Counted from the first letter of the stretch, positions 46,437-55,908 are shown. The stretch: 64,000 nt of DNA from Mucilaginibacter sp. (GCF_025359345.1 NZ_JANYGQ010000026.1:248001-312000), one strand, 5' to 3'. A program made the numbers and translations. The notes: generated by a model from the sequence alone, not told the origin.

Positions 46437-46718
46437 ATGCAGGTACAAAACAAAAACGACGGTAAACGCGGCGCATTCTTTATAGAAGACAATGGAAAGG
46501 AAGTTGCCCTGATGCACTATATTTTTTCGGGACCGGACAAGTTTATTATTGACCATACTGAAGTTGACGAAGCCTACGAAGGCAAAGGCCTGGGCAAACA
46601 ACTGGTAAGGGCCGGGGTTGAATATGCCCGCGAGCACAAGATGAAGATTTTACCCTATTGCCCCTTCGCCAAAAAGATATTTGAGTTAACGCCCGAGTTT
46701 GGGGATGTGGTTTTTTAG
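46437..46718 (+). CDS. GNAT-like small acetyltransferase (YjdJ type)
   Basis: 93 residues. Segments KRGAFFIEDNGKEVALMHY, DEAYEGKGLGKQLVRAG and ILPYCPFAKKIFEL match the short YjdJ-type N-acetyltransferase family. The ATG at 46437 directly follows a heptamer array. Confidence 0.87.
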   Translation: MQVQNKNDGKRGAFFIEDNGKEVALMHYIFSGPDKFIIDHTEVDEAYEGKGLGKQLVRAGVEYAREHKMKILPYCPFAKKIFELTPEFGDVVF

Positions 46719-46822
46719 TTCATAGTTGATCCCGCACATGCGGGATGGTTCATAGCCGGAAAGGTTGTGATAGAAAAGTTCATAGTTGATGGTTCATAGT
46801 TTATAGTAGAAAGGAATAAAGG
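46719..46822. repeat. GTTCATA array with an internal hairpin
   Basis: GTTCATAG and GTTGATGG units, interrupted by ATCCCGCA-CA-TGCGGGAT (46729-46746). Ends about 17 bases before ATG 46823. The hairpin may terminate the preceding gene. Confidence 0.7.
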
Positions 46823-47455
46823 ATGGAATACATATTAGCCAACCCGGTGGCTGCCAGCATTGGCACCGAAAAATTTAAATGCACAGTTGTGTGGCGCAAT
46901 GGTAAGTTTATCTCGGACGAGCCGGAAATTGCCGGGGGAAAAGACCTTGGGCCCGATCCTTATACCTTATTACTGTCGTCGCTGGGGTGTTGTACGCTGG
47001 CAACGCTGCGCATGTATATCGACCGTAAAGGCTGGGATATCCCGCAGATTGCAGTTGCAGTTAATATGTATTTTAAATTGGAAGGCGATAAAAAGATAAC
47101 CGTGATTGACCGCGACCTGAATTTCTTAACCCCGGTTACTGATGAACAGCGTGAACGCTTAACCCAAATTGCCAAAGTTTGCCCGGTATCAAAAATACTG
47201 GAAGGCGAAATTCAGGTACGCACCTTTGCCTACACCGGCACCGAAGTAGAAAACACACATAGCTATACCAACGGCGAAATCACCGTTGAATGGCGGCCAG
47301 AACTTTGTAAGCATGCTGCCCGTTGCGCTACTCAATTACCACAGGTATTTAACCCTGCTGCCAAACCATGGGTAAATATGGATGGGGCTACAAGTAAGGA
47401 AATTGCTGAGCAGGTGGCTAGGTGCCCGACAGGAGCGTTAAAGATTAGAGATTAG
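46823..47455 (+). CDS. OsmC-domain / mono-cluster ferredoxin fusion
   Basis: 210 residues. The OsmC part (about 1-145) has the redox Cys pair in LSSLGCCTLATLRM (C56/C57) and VCPVSKIL. The tail (about 150-208) matches the Fer4_19 pattern (ELCKHAARCATQLP, then VARCPTGAL), suggesting one 4Fe-4S cluster. The fusion implies peroxide or thiol-sulfur chemistry coupled to an electron-transfer site; function inferred. Confidence 0.85.
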   Translation: MEYILANPVAASIGTEKFKCTVVWRNGKFISDEPEIAGGKDLGPDPYTLLLSSLGCCTLATLRMYIDRKGWDIPQIAVAVNMYFKLEGDKKITVIDRDLNFLTPVTDEQRERLTQIAKVCPVSKILEGEIQVRTFAYTGTEVENTHSYTNGEITVEWRPELCKHAARCATQLPQVFNPAAKPWVNMDGATSKEIAEQVARCPTGALKIRD

Positions 47456-47678
47456 TTGATTAGAGATTGGAGATTTGGAGAAATGGATCAATCTCTCCTT
47501 TTCATTCTGAGCGACAGCGAAGAATCTTATTCAATCGATACGTATGCGTCATTCAAGTCGCTTCAATACCTTTGTGTAGTAAATGTCGCATGCAGAAGAT
47601 TTTTCGCTGCGCTCAAGAGATAGTTCTTCACTGCCGTTCAGAATGACAAATTTGCGCGTTCAACTAATCTCTAATTAA
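47456..47678. repeat. Heptamer arms enclosing a diverged TIR element (copy G)
   Basis: GATTAGAGATT units (47447-47480) face CTAATCTCTAA units (47658-47693). Between them, at 47501-47647, is a diverged element with ends TTCATTCTGAGCG / CGTTCAGAATGAC. Confidence 0.7.
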
Positions 47679-48047
47679 CTAACCTCTAATCTCTGCCACC
47701 GGCCTATTCATCACCCTATAAAAAAAAATTCCCCCAACAATGTAAAGCCCAACATCAACCCAATCGCCGGTATAGGTTTTGGACAGCCAGGGCAGCAACA
47801 CTTCAAATACCAGCGATACATATACTGTAATAAACACCACGTGCCATTTAGATAGGGTATAAAAATTATTTTTAAATACAACAACCCGCTGAAAGCAAAG
47901 GGCAATGGTGGCAATTACAGGGATGGCAAATACATCGGTAATGTAGCCATTAATATAAGGAATGGGGTGATGCAGCTTCCTGGTAGCAAATACCCAAAGC
48001 CAAACAACACAGCCGGTTATAAACCATCTGTTGAGCAGGGTTTTCAT
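47679..48047 (-). CDS. Small membrane protein (four helices)
   Basis: 122 residues with four hydrophobic segments and no recognised motif. Similar sequences are sometimes annotated as magnesium-citrate transporter-like; I do not rely on this. The ATG immediately follows the stop codon of the upstream gene, so the two are translationally coupled. Confidence 0.72.
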   Translation of the reverse strand: MKTLLNRWFITGCVVWLWVFATRKLHHPIPYINGYITDVFAIPVIATIALCFQRVVVFKNNFYTLSKWHVVFITVYVSLVFEVLLPWLSKTYTGDWVDVGLYIVGGIFFYRVMNRPVAEIRG

Positions 48048-48359
48048 TTAGCCCGGTATAAGGCTTATCAGTACGATGATGATGGTTACCACAACAAAAA
48101 AAAGTATCTGCAGATAAATGCCAAACCAACGGAATGCACTTATCGATCTTTTTAAAAAACGTTTAACAAGGCCATCGCCCGGGCGGATGTAAAGAAACCC
48201 ACTTTCTTTCAATGCTTCCTGCCGGGCTTTTCGTTCAACTCCGCGCGAAAATTGGTGTGTTTCTAAAAAGCCATTGCAATTAATGCACCTGTCATCAAGG
48301 CCACCTTCCCATAAAGTCCATTTACCGCAATGCGGGCATTTAATTTCTCTCTGGCTCAT
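48048..48359 (-). CDS. Zinc-ribbon membrane protein
   Basis: 103 residues. An N-terminal ribbon CPHCGKW ... CINCNG (two CxxC pairs) precedes a charged linker and one C-terminal membrane helix. No activity known. The ATG at 48359 is preferred over a longer frame. Cotranscribed with the next gene. Confidence 0.75.
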   Translation of the reverse strand: MSQREIKCPHCGKWTLWEGGLDDRCINCNGFLETHQFSRGVERKARQEALKESGFLYIRPGDGLVKRFLKRSISAFRWFGIYLQILFFVVVTIIIVLISLIPG

Positions 48360-48433
48360 TAGTTCAATATGGGGCAAATATAAAGAATATGGCAGGCCTT
48401 ACGCAATGTAAAGCTTACCGGATTTTGTAAAAT

Positions 48434-48460
48434 AAAAAAGGACAGCCAATGGGGCCGTCC
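48434..48460 (-). terminator. Intrinsic terminator of the small-peptide gene
   Basis: Minus strand: GGACGGCC (48460-48453), loop CCATT, GGCTGTCC (48447-48440), one G-U pair, then six T (48439-48434). Confidence 0.85.
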
Positions 48461-48491
48461 TTCAAATTTCTTAAGCGGTTTTTATATCTTA

Positions 48492-48572
48492 TTATTTCGC
48501 TGTCCTTTTAGCAGGAACTAACGGTAAAATGATAACTGCTAACAGGGCAACAACTTCTAATACAACTAACAT
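48492..48572 (-). CDS. 26-residue hydrophobic membrane peptide
   Basis: MLVVLEVVALLAVIILPLV (residues 1-19) then PAKRTAK. A single hydrophobic helix with a short basic tail, ATG at 48572, TAA at 48492. A strong minus-strand terminator follows, about 32 bases after the stop. Too short for most gene finders. Upstream is a long AT-rich region with room for a promoter. Confidence 0.6.
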   Translation of the reverse strand: MLVVLEVVALLAVIILPLVPAKRTAK

Positions 48573-49142
48573 GGGTCTAATTTTAAGTATTTATTTAAAA
48601 AATGATTAATAACTCTTCAGAAACTAAAATACGTTCTGCACTAGGGAGGCGACACAAAACATGCCATTTTTAAAAAAATATTTTTCGACCCAAAAACGCT
48701 GAAATAGAAATTTGCTATTTTTTTAAATTCACTTAAAAAACAGGTGTTATTTTAGTTTTTGTCGATATTTTGATGTTTTTAACGTGAAAAAACGAGTGTT
48801 TGCAGAAATAATGTTCGTTTTTTAGTCGTTTTTTAATATCAAGCCGAAAAAAGTGAGTTTTTTCGAGGGCTATTAACTTCAGGCTAAAAAATTAATTGCA
48901 GCGTTTTGTGTGGTTTGTTAACGCAGATTAACATGTGAGCGTTTGGACAAACTTTTCAAAAAAACTGGGCGGAAATCGGTATGTATCCAGTACACTAATC
49001 CTTTAAAATATTTTTTTGTCAATTTGGCAGTAGACATGACAATGGGCAGATTTTCGTAAAAATCAGTCCACTTTTTTCATGACACAATACTGCCAAACTG
49101 ACAATTCGCATGGATTGGCATAGTTAGGTTTACAAAACTGCT
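48573..49142. other. AT-rich 570-bp gene-free region with an inverted repeat
   Basis: The only clear structure is the pair TTGTCAATTTGGCAGTA (49016-49032) and TACTGCCAAACTGACAA (49088-49104), 17-base arms with one mismatch. Long A/T runs elsewhere. No ORF or tRNA found. Confidence 0.5.
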
Positions 49143-50558
49143 TTATTGGGCAACAACAACTGCCGCGCTGCCTGCAGGTACGGTAACGATAAAGCTTGTT
49201 TTATTAATAGTGGAGTTTTCAGATGTAACGGCGCCAAAGGTACCATCGGCTTTTACTGCAGCCCCGCCGAATGTAACGCCGGTTTTGGCGTCTATTGCCG
49301 GTGCGGTTAGCCTGGTGACATTTATGGAGGAGATAATTTTGCCCGGGATGATATTAAAGTCGAAGCTTTTATCGAGGCTTTTATTTACCAGGGTGACTGA
49401 ATACTTACCATCAACGAGGCAGGCATGTGCGCTACAAAATAGCGAGTTGTCAATTGTTGTCGGTATTGATCGCCCGTTTGCACTGCCATATTTAAAGGCG
49501 AGCATGGCATAATATTCGGGCTTAGCTACAAATACGCCATTTTCCCGTATTACAGGAGAGTAGTGCAGGCCCACACCTGTGTGAAAATTAATCCCCTGGC
49601 AGCCGTTATCGGCTAATGTCCACATTGCGTCAAGCGCCCAAATTGCTGATGCAAATACATCGCTTACGCCAACCTTGCCTCCGCCGTAAACATTATTGCA
49701 CTCGGTAACCCTAAATGGCGGCTGGGTTTTGGATGTTGATGTTTTAAACGACCGTATAAGTTCGGCAAGCTTTATGCTATGCCCTAAAATTGACTGGTAG
49801 GTAATGCCGGCACTGGTTGCAGGTCCGGTTTCATAGTAGTGGCCATCCTGCAATTTTACCTCGAAACCCTCATTGTCTGTAAATGATGTTATCCACGAAG
49901 TGTTAAATGCAACATCTGGTCCGGCAAAACTAGCGCCTGGTACCGCTTTTTGAACAGCAGCCTGGTAGCCCCGCCACTCAGACAAGAAATCGCCAAACGA
50001 ATAGGTAGGGTTGCGAAGGTGATTGTAGGGTGCGTAAGCGTCGGGCTCATTACCCGATTGAAAGGCATACAGGCTGCTGCCCAGCGAATGCGAAACGTAA
50101 GTCGCTTCGTCCGCTGCTACATCCTGGTCATTGTCAGCAAGGTTTAAGCCGAAGATAACAGGCCAGCCGGTAGCGTTTGAAAAAGCAGCCAGATGGTCGA
50201 TATCTGAAGTTGTAATTGCATCGGGCTGGGTAGCACCGCTGCGTGGCGATCCGGTCCAGGTTATCAGGTCGCTGGTGCCGCCGCCCATCCGGATGATGCC
50301 GGGGCCAATGTTTTTCATCAGTTGGATCAGAACGCTGTTGTTTTCGTTAAGGTAATTAATATCCTGGCCAAAAACGCCGTTTTCAAAGCTAAGCCCTTCA
50401 AATGTATCAGGGATGACATGCCCCGGATGCTGTTCATCAAATGTTACGTTAACAGTATGGTCGTTAGTTATAAATTGTTTTTTAATATCTGTGGAATTGT
50501 CCTTATGGCAGGAAACCAGCACGGCGGCCAGTAAAAGTATTAACCAGGTTTTTTGCAT
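49143..50558 (-). CDS. GH79-like glycoside hydrolase lipoprotein
   Basis: 471 residues with lipobox VLVSC (Cys17). The catalytic acid is likely E171 (QSGNEPD) and the nucleophile E286 (RVTECNN), the two-Glu arrangement of clan A retaining enzymes; the surrounding sequence resembles GH79 beta-glucuronidase/heparanase-like proteins. A C-terminal beta domain follows (about 370-470). Likely acts on a uronic-acid-containing glycan at the cell surface; family call is by pattern. Confidence 0.78.
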   Translation of the reverse strand: MQKTWLILLLAAVLVSCHKDNSTDIKKQFITNDHTVNVTFDEQHPGHVIPDTFEGLSFENGVFGQDINYLNENNSVLIQLMKNIGPGIIRMGGGTSDLITWTGSPRSGATQPDAITTSDIDHLAAFSNATGWPVIFGLNLADNDQDVAADEATYVSHSLGSSLYAFQSGNEPDAYAPYNHLRNPTYSFGDFLSEWRGYQAAVQKAVPGASFAGPDVAFNTSWITSFTDNEGFEVKLQDGHYYETGPATSAGITYQSILGHSIKLAELIRSFKTSTSKTQPPFRVTECNNVYGGGKVGVSDVFASAIWALDAMWTLADNGCQGINFHTGVGLHYSPVIRENGVFVAKPEYYAMLAFKYGSANGRSIPTTIDNSLFCSAHACLVDGKYSVTLVNKSLDKSFDFNIIPGKIISSINVTRLTAPAIDAKTGVTFGGAAVKADGTFGAVTSENSTINKTSFIVTVPAGSAAVVVAQ

Positions 50559-50751
50559 TGTGAAAAGGTTGTGAAACCGCCATAAAGATATGCAAATCCT
50601 GTTATTGTAAAAGGAAAGTTACAGAAATTTAGAGGGGAAAATCCTGGTCGGTTACACTCCGCTCTTCATCATCCAAACAAAGCCCTTCATCTATATTTAT
50701 CAAATCCTCATCTATTATAATCACCGCATATTATTTTTATATTTACTTTTA

Positions 50752-50792
50752 ATTGTGTCAAATAAACACAATGTTATAACCAGCCTGGTTAT
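50752..50792. promoter_or_regulatory. Two adjacent palindromes upstream of the GH3 gene
   Basis: ATTGTGT-N7-ACACAAT (50752-50772) is followed by ATAACCAG-C-CTGGTTAT (50776-50792). Both are perfect. They lie 55-95 bases before ATG 50847 and look like an operator pair, perhaps for a LacI- or GntR-type regulator encoded elsewhere. Confidence 0.6.
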
Positions 50793-50846
50793 TATGAACC
50801 TGTTAAGCATTAGTAATTTAATTTAACCCTTTTGCCGCGTATAATT

Positions 50847-53432
50847 ATGAAGAAAAATTTAAAACCGTTTGCCGTAGTCTGTCTTGCCGGGGCATCGACT
50901 ATTTTATTGGCCGGTATGACTGGTGGCACCAATGTCAATATCTTAAACAAACAACCAGGGGCCGACAGTTCGGGCATTGTATTAGTTAAAAACACCAACG
51001 GGCCAGCGTTGGGCTACTCGACAACATCTGGCGTAAAAATTTTAACGGTTGATGGGTTTTCGTTTAAGGATTTAAACAAGAATGGCAAGCTGGATAAATA
51101 TGAAGACTGGCGTTTAACGGTGGATGAACGCGCAAAGGATTTGGCATCAAAACTTTCGGTTGAGCAAATTGCCGGGCTGATGCTGTATAGCGCACACCAG
51201 GCTATACCTGCCATGCCCGGCCCGATGGGAGCCGCTACTTATAACGGAAAACCTTTCCCGCAAAGCGGCGCAAAAGCATCCGATTTAACGGATCAGCAAA
51301 AGGCATTTTTAATAAACGATAATTTAAGGCACGTGCTGGTTACATCTGTACAAAGCCCGGCGGTTGCCGCACAATGGAACAATAATGTACAGGCCCTGGT
51401 TGAGGGCAGCGGTTTTGGTATACCGGCAAACAACAGTTCCGACCCGCGGCATGGTACCAACTCGGGTGTTGAATATACCGCGGGCGCAGGTGGCAAAATA
51501 TCGCAATGGCCTGACCAATTGGGATTAGCCGCCACATTCGATCCTGCTGTTGTACAACAATTTGGCTCGATAGCAGCTCAAGAGTACCGGGCATTAGGAA
51601 TATCCACCGCACTATCGCCGCAGATTGATTTAGGCTCGGAGCCAAGATGGGCACGTATCAACGGCACCTTTGGCGAAGACCCGCAACTGGCGGCTGATAT
51701 GGCCCGCGCTTATGTTGACGGCTTTCAAACTTCTACAGGTGATAGAGAAATAAAAGGAGGCTGGGGCTACAATAGTGTAAACGCCATGATGAAACACTGG
51801 CCGGGCGGCGGCCCCGAAGAGGGGGGAAGGGATGCCCACTTTGCTTACGGCAAATTTGCCGTTTACCCGGGTAATAATTTTGATGAGCACCTGGTATCGT
51901 TTGTTGATGGTGCTTTGAAGCTTTCGGGGAGTACAAAAATGGCTTCGGCGGTGATGCCTTATTATACCATATCGTACGGCAGAGATATCAAAAACAAAGA
52001 AGACCGTGGCAATAGCTACAGTAAATATTTAATAACCGATTTGCTGCGTACAAAATACGGCTACGACGGTGTGGTTTGTACCGACTGGCTCGTTACTGCC
52101 GATGAAGGCAAAACTCCGGATGTTTTCGCAGGTAAATCGTGGGGAATGGAAGACAAAACTGTTGCCGAGCGGCATTATAAGGTATTGATGGCCGGTGTCG
52201 ATCAGTTTGGAGGTAACAATGTAGCCGGTCCGGTAATTGAGGCCTACCAAATGGGTGTTAAAGACCATGGCGAACCGTTTATGCGGGCAAGGTTCGAACT
52301 GTCGGCGGTAAGGTTATTGCGCAATATTTTCAGGACAGGCTTATTTGAAAACCCTTACCTGGATATAGAAACATCCAAACAAATAGTGGGCAAACCGGAG
52401 TTTATGACTGCCGGTTACAACGCACAGCTAAAATCGGTAGTGCTGCTAAAAAACACCGCAAACGTGCTTCCGCTGCAAAAGGGTAAAACCGTCTATCTGC
52501 CAAAAAAATACAGTCCGTCGGTTAAGGGATTTTTCGGACCGCCATCAAAAGAGAAATTTGAGGATGCCGTGAATGCCGAACTGCTGAAGAAATATTATAA
52601 CGTTACCGATGACCCGGCCAAAGCCGATTGCGCCATTGTTTTTGTAAGTAGCCCAAGCGGCGGGGCAGGCTATGATAGCGAAGATGTAAAAAGCGGAGGT
52701 ACCGGCTACGTGCCGATTACCCTGCAATACGGCCCGTATACCGCCACCGATGCCCGCGAGCACAGCATTGCCGCCGGCGACCCTGTAGAACCAACGGTAA
52801 CTGACAGAACCTACAAAGGCAAAAGCATAACTGCCGCCAACCTAACCGATTTAAAAACCATACAAAGCACAAAAGCTGCCATGAACGGTAAGCCGGTAAT
52901 CGTAGTAATCACGCTAACCAAACCTGCTGTGCCGGCTGAATTTGAAAAAGACGCCAATGCCATCGTTGCCAGCTTTGGCGTGCAAAACCAGGCGATACTG
53001 GATATTTTATCCGGCACTGCCGAACCATCAGGACTGCTGCCGTTCCAGATGCCGGCCAATATGCAAACTGTTGAATTGCAGGATGAGGATATTCCGCATG
53101 ATATGCAATGCTATACTGATGCCGATGGCCATACCTACGATTTTGGCTTTGGGATGAACTGGAAGGGTGTGATACAGGATGCACGTACCCGTCATTATGT
53201 AAACCGGGTGATAGAACCAATTATCAGCGTAAAAGGTGGTACGGTAAGCATGAGCAGCGCAACCAATGGCGCTAAAATTTATTACACAACTGATGGCAGC
53301 ACCCCGGCGTTTGTTAAAGAGAATGAATATTCAAAACCATTTAAGGTGGCTAAGGGTTCTGTTATTAAAGCTATTGCCAAGGTTTATGGGGTAGATAATA
53401 GCGGGATGGTGATGTATAAGGAAACTAAGTAG
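50847..53432 (+). CDS. GH3 family glycoside hydrolase with C-terminal chitobiase-type domain
   Basis: 861 residues with a signal peptide-like N-terminus (MKKNLKPFAVVCLAGASTIL). GH3 N-domain: MMKHWPGGGPEEGGRDAHF (KHxxG-like) and nucleophile D413 in GVVCTDWL. C-domain to about 780. The last 70 residues (VKGGTVSMSSATNGAKIYYT) match the CHB_HEX_C-type domain. Substrate unknown. The ATG at 50847 was chosen over a TTG 15 bases upstream. Confidence 0.92.
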   Translation: MKKNLKPFAVVCLAGASTILLAGMTGGTNVNILNKQPGADSSGIVLVKNTNGPALGYSTTSGVKILTVDGFSFKDLNKNGKLDKYEDWRLTVDERAKDLASKLSVEQIAGLMLYSAHQAIPAMPGPMGAATYNGKPFPQSGAKASDLTDQQKAFLINDNLRHVLVTSVQSPAVAAQWNNNVQALVEGSGFGIPANNSSDPRHGTNSGVEYTAGAGGKISQWPDQLGLAATFDPAVVQQFGSIAAQEYRALGISTALSPQIDLGSEPRWARINGTFGEDPQLAADMARAYVDGFQTSTGDREIKGGWGYNSVNAMMKHWPGGGPEEGGRDAHFAYGKFAVYPGNNFDEHLVSFVDGALKLSGSTKMASAVMPYYTISYGRDIKNKEDRGNSYSKYLITDLLRTKYGYDGVVCTDWLVTADEGKTPDVFAGKSWGMEDKTVAERHYKVLMAGVDQFGGNNVAGPVIEAYQMGVKDHGEPFMRARFELSAVRLLRNIFRTGLFENPYLDIETSKQIVGKPEFMTAGYNAQLKSVVLLKNTANVLPLQKGKTVYLPKKYSPSVKGFFGPPSKEKFEDAVNAELLKKYYNVTDDPAKADCAIVFVSSPSGGAGYDSEDVKSGGTGYVPITLQYGPYTATDAREHSIAAGDPVEPTVTDRTYKGKSITAANLTDLKTIQSTKAAMNGKPVIVVITLTKPAVPAEFEKDANAIVASFGVQNQAILDILSGTAEPSGLLPFQMPANMQTVELQDEDIPHDMQCYTDADGHTYDFGFGMNWKGVIQDARTRHYVNRVIEPIISVKGGTVSMSSATNGAKIYYTTDGSTPAFVKENEYSKPFKVAKGSVIKAIAKVYGVDNSGMVMYKETK

Positions 53433-53445
53433 AGAACACACCCAT

Positions 53446-53593
53446 CGTCATTGCGAGGAACGAAGCAACCTCTACACAGGACAATCAGGGACCTTGGTGT
53501 TTATGGTGATCTCAAAGCCGCTTTTAGTTCACCACAAAGTTTTTGGTCCGATGATTAGCGAGTGTAGAGGTTGCTTCGTTCCTCGCAATGACG
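53446..53593. repeat. 147-bp-type element, copy B
   Basis: Ends CGTCATTGCGAGGAACGAAG and its inverse CTTCGTTCCTCGCAATGACG. Core orientation as in copy A (GGACAATCAGGGACC). Fills the gap between GH3 and Kelch genes. Confidence 0.85.
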
Positions 53594-53627
53594 GCTTTTA
53601 ATTGATATTATATTGTTAAATATCGCC

Positions 53628-54692
53628 ATGAAAAAGATACTAGTTATTTTACTTTTAGCCGGCGGCCTATCAACCGCTACCCGCGCCCAGGGCCATTGGC
53701 AATTAATAAAATCTACCAACAAAATCGCCCCCCGCAGCGAATGCAGCCTGGTAGCCGTTGATAACAAACTATACCTAATCGGCGGTGACGGTCCCGCCCG
53801 ACCGGTTGAGGCATACGACGCCAAAACAAACAGTTGGGCACAAAAGGCTATGGCCCCTTTCACTATGCACCATTTGCAGGCGGTTGGCCTTGGCGATAAA
53901 GTTTATGTGCTTGATGCTTTTTACCAGGGAGGCTATCCGGATCAAATTCCGCTACCGAATGTTTACAGTTACGACACTAAAAAGGACAGCTGGCAAAAAC
54001 TTGCGGAAACACCAGCGGAACGCCGAAGGGCTGGCGCAGGCGAAGCAGTTTATAACGGTAAGCTTTACATAGTTTGCGGCATAACCCACGGACATCGCAG
54101 CGGTACCAACAGCATGTTCGACTGCTACGACCCGGCAACCGACAAATGGACAAGCCTCGCCGATGCTCCCCACATACGCGATCATAGCATGGCCGTGGTT
54201 GTGGGTGATAAGTTGTATGCTATTGGCGGCCGCAACACCAGTTTGCACGATGCTGATAATTTCATGTCGTTTTTTAACAAGGTGGTGCTTGGTGTGGATT
54301 GTTACGATTTTAAAACAGGCAAGTGGAGCACGCTGGCCGCTAAATTGCCGATGGGAACCGGTGGCGGTACTGCGGTTAATTTAGACAACAAGATATTTTA
54401 CATAGGTGGCGAACGCGCTACCGATACTAAGCCCAACGGTCCTCAAAAAGATGTTTACTGCCTCGACCCTGCCAAAGATACCCAATGGCAAAAAGTGGCT
54501 GATTTAAACCAGGCCCGTAACGGCGTTGGCGGTACTGTGCTTAACGGAAAAATATACATTGCAGGGGGCGCGGGTGGGGGACCGGGTGGTCCGTCTCCAG
54601 GTGCTAAACCGGGTGGTAATCCCCCGCCAAATGGACCGCGACCGAATGGTAGCCAGGGAGATATCGCGCTGGAGGTGTTTAGTTTAAAGTAA
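53628..54692 (+). CDS. Kelch-repeat exported protein
   Basis: 354 residues with signal peptide MKKILVILLLAGGLSTATRA. About six Kelch blades are visible: LYLIGGDG, VYVLDAF, LYIVCGITHG, LYAIGGRN, IFYIGGERA and IYIAGGAG, each followed by a YD/W motif. A Gly/Pro-rich tail precedes the C-terminus. Likely a six-bladed propeller for carbohydrate or protein binding; related to sialate-epimerase-type Kelch proteins by shape only. Confidence 0.88.
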   Translation: MKKILVILLLAGGLSTATRAQGHWQLIKSTNKIAPRSECSLVAVDNKLYLIGGDGPARPVEAYDAKTNSWAQKAMAPFTMHHLQAVGLGDKVYVLDAFYQGGYPDQIPLPNVYSYDTKKDSWQKLAETPAERRRAGAGEAVYNGKLYIVCGITHGHRSGTNSMFDCYDPATDKWTSLADAPHIRDHSMAVVVGDKLYAIGGRNTSLHDADNFMSFFNKVVLGVDCYDFKTGKWSTLAAKLPMGTGGGTAVNLDNKIFYIGGERATDTKPNGPQKDVYCLDPAKDTQWQKVADLNQARNGVGGTVLNGKIYIAGGAGGGPGGPSPGAKPGGNPPPNGPRPNGSQGDIALEVFSLK

Positions 54693-54702
54693 ATAAACTC
54701 TA

Positions 54703-54813
54703 TGTCATCGAAAGATAGTGAGAAAACTTTTGCGACTGAAAGTTATGCGCTAAACCTGTCCGCCGTTAGTATCGCATGGACAAGTTTTCTCCTCGTTCCT
54801 CGTCGAAATGACA
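54703..54813. repeat. Diverged TIR element, copy H
   Basis: TGTCATCGAAAGATAGTGAG pairs with an inverse end CGTCGAAATGACA-type. About 111 bp; core unlike the 147-bp copies. Between Kelch and esterase genes. Confidence 0.7.
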
Positions 54814-54880
54814 TATTGGAGAACGCATTTTGTTGTAAGGGAGGTAATTAATTATCTTTAACAAATCAATCAACCTAACT

Positions 54881-55747
54881 ATGCGTAAACTTTGTATAAT
54901 CCTATTATTATTACCTGCCTTGTCATGGGCGCAAACCGAGCCTGCTGTCATCCCGCTATGGGAAAAAGGCGCACCGGGATTTGAAAACCGCCGCAACGAA
55001 CCTGAGTTGGCCAAAGATTATTGGGTGAGGAATGTACACAATCCATCACTCACCGTTTTTTTGCCACCTAAAGATAAGGCTACCGGCGCTGCCGTAGTGG
55101 TTTGTCCGGGCGGTGGTCACCGGCTGCTGGTTTACACTGCTGAGGGTATTGACCCGGCCAAATTTTTAAATAACCTTGGTGTAGCCGTTTTTGTATTAAA
55201 ATATCGTTTGGGGCGCGATACCTTGTCGCCTTATAAAATTGATGTACATGCCAAACAGGATGGCTTCAGGGCCATGCGCCTGGTGCGCAGCCGGGCCGCT
55301 GAGTTTGGTATTGATACTAACCGCATTGGCCTGATGGGCTTCTCGGCTGGTGGCGAAGTGGTGGACATGGTGGCATTTGATAAAGGCAAAGGCGACCCCA
55401 AAGCCGCCGACCCGGTAGACCGTCAAAGCTCAAAACCGGCTTTTATTGTGCAAATATATCCTGGTCCGCTGTATGTGCCGGATGTTGTCCCTTCGGACGC
55501 GCCACCGGCGTTTTTGCTCGCTGCCAATGACGACCCTTGTTGTTCGGTACCTGTGATGCAATTGTTGCAGCGCTACCGCGATGCTAAGGTACCGGTTGAG
55601 GCGCATTTGTTTACACAAGGTGCCCACGGTTTCAATATGGGGCAGCGGTCAAAGCTAAAATCAATCAACACCTGGCCGCAGCGTTTGGCCGATTGGCTGT
55701 CGGATAATAATATTTTGCAGCCGGCGAGGCCGAAGGTGATGCATTAG
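54881..55747 (+). CDS. Alpha/beta hydrolase, exported (acetyl-xylan/feruloyl esterase-like)
   Basis: 288 residues with signal peptide MRKLCIILLLLPALSWAQ. Nucleophile Ser155 in GFSAGG; the oxyanion region is CPGGGH (75-80). Catalytic His is likely in TQGAHGFNMG. Resembles BD-FAE/acetyl-esterase-like exported hydrolases, which remove acyl groups from plant polysaccharides. Context with GH3, GH79-like and Kelch proteins supports glycan degradation. Confidence 0.88.
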   Translation: MRKLCIILLLLPALSWAQTEPAVIPLWEKGAPGFENRRNEPELAKDYWVRNVHNPSLTVFLPPKDKATGAAVVVCPGGGHRLLVYTAEGIDPAKFLNNLGVAVFVLKYRLGRDTLSPYKIDVHAKQDGFRAMRLVRSRAAEFGIDTNRIGLMGFSAGGEVVDMVAFDKGKGDPKAADPVDRQSSKPAFIVQIYPGPLYVPDVVPSDAPPAFLLAANDDPCCSVPVMQLLQRYRDAKVPVEAHLFTQGAHGFNMGQRSKLKSINTWPQRLADWLSDNNILQPARPKVMH

Positions 55748-55761
55748 GATGATTTGACCTT

Positions 55762-55908
55762 TACAATTGCGAGGAACGAAGCAATCTCTACTTAGGACAT
55801 TCATGGACCTTAATTTTGATGGAGACCTTACAGCGGCTGATAGGTCTCCATGTGTTTTATGCTTCGTGATTAGCGTGTGCAGAGGTTGCTTCGTTCCTCG
55901 CAATGACG
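55762..55908. repeat. 147-bp-type element, copy C
   Basis: Left end ACAATTGCGAGGAACGAAGC with one change from the consensus; right end CTTCGTTCCTCGCAATGACG. Core orientation as in copies A and B. Confidence 0.83.
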
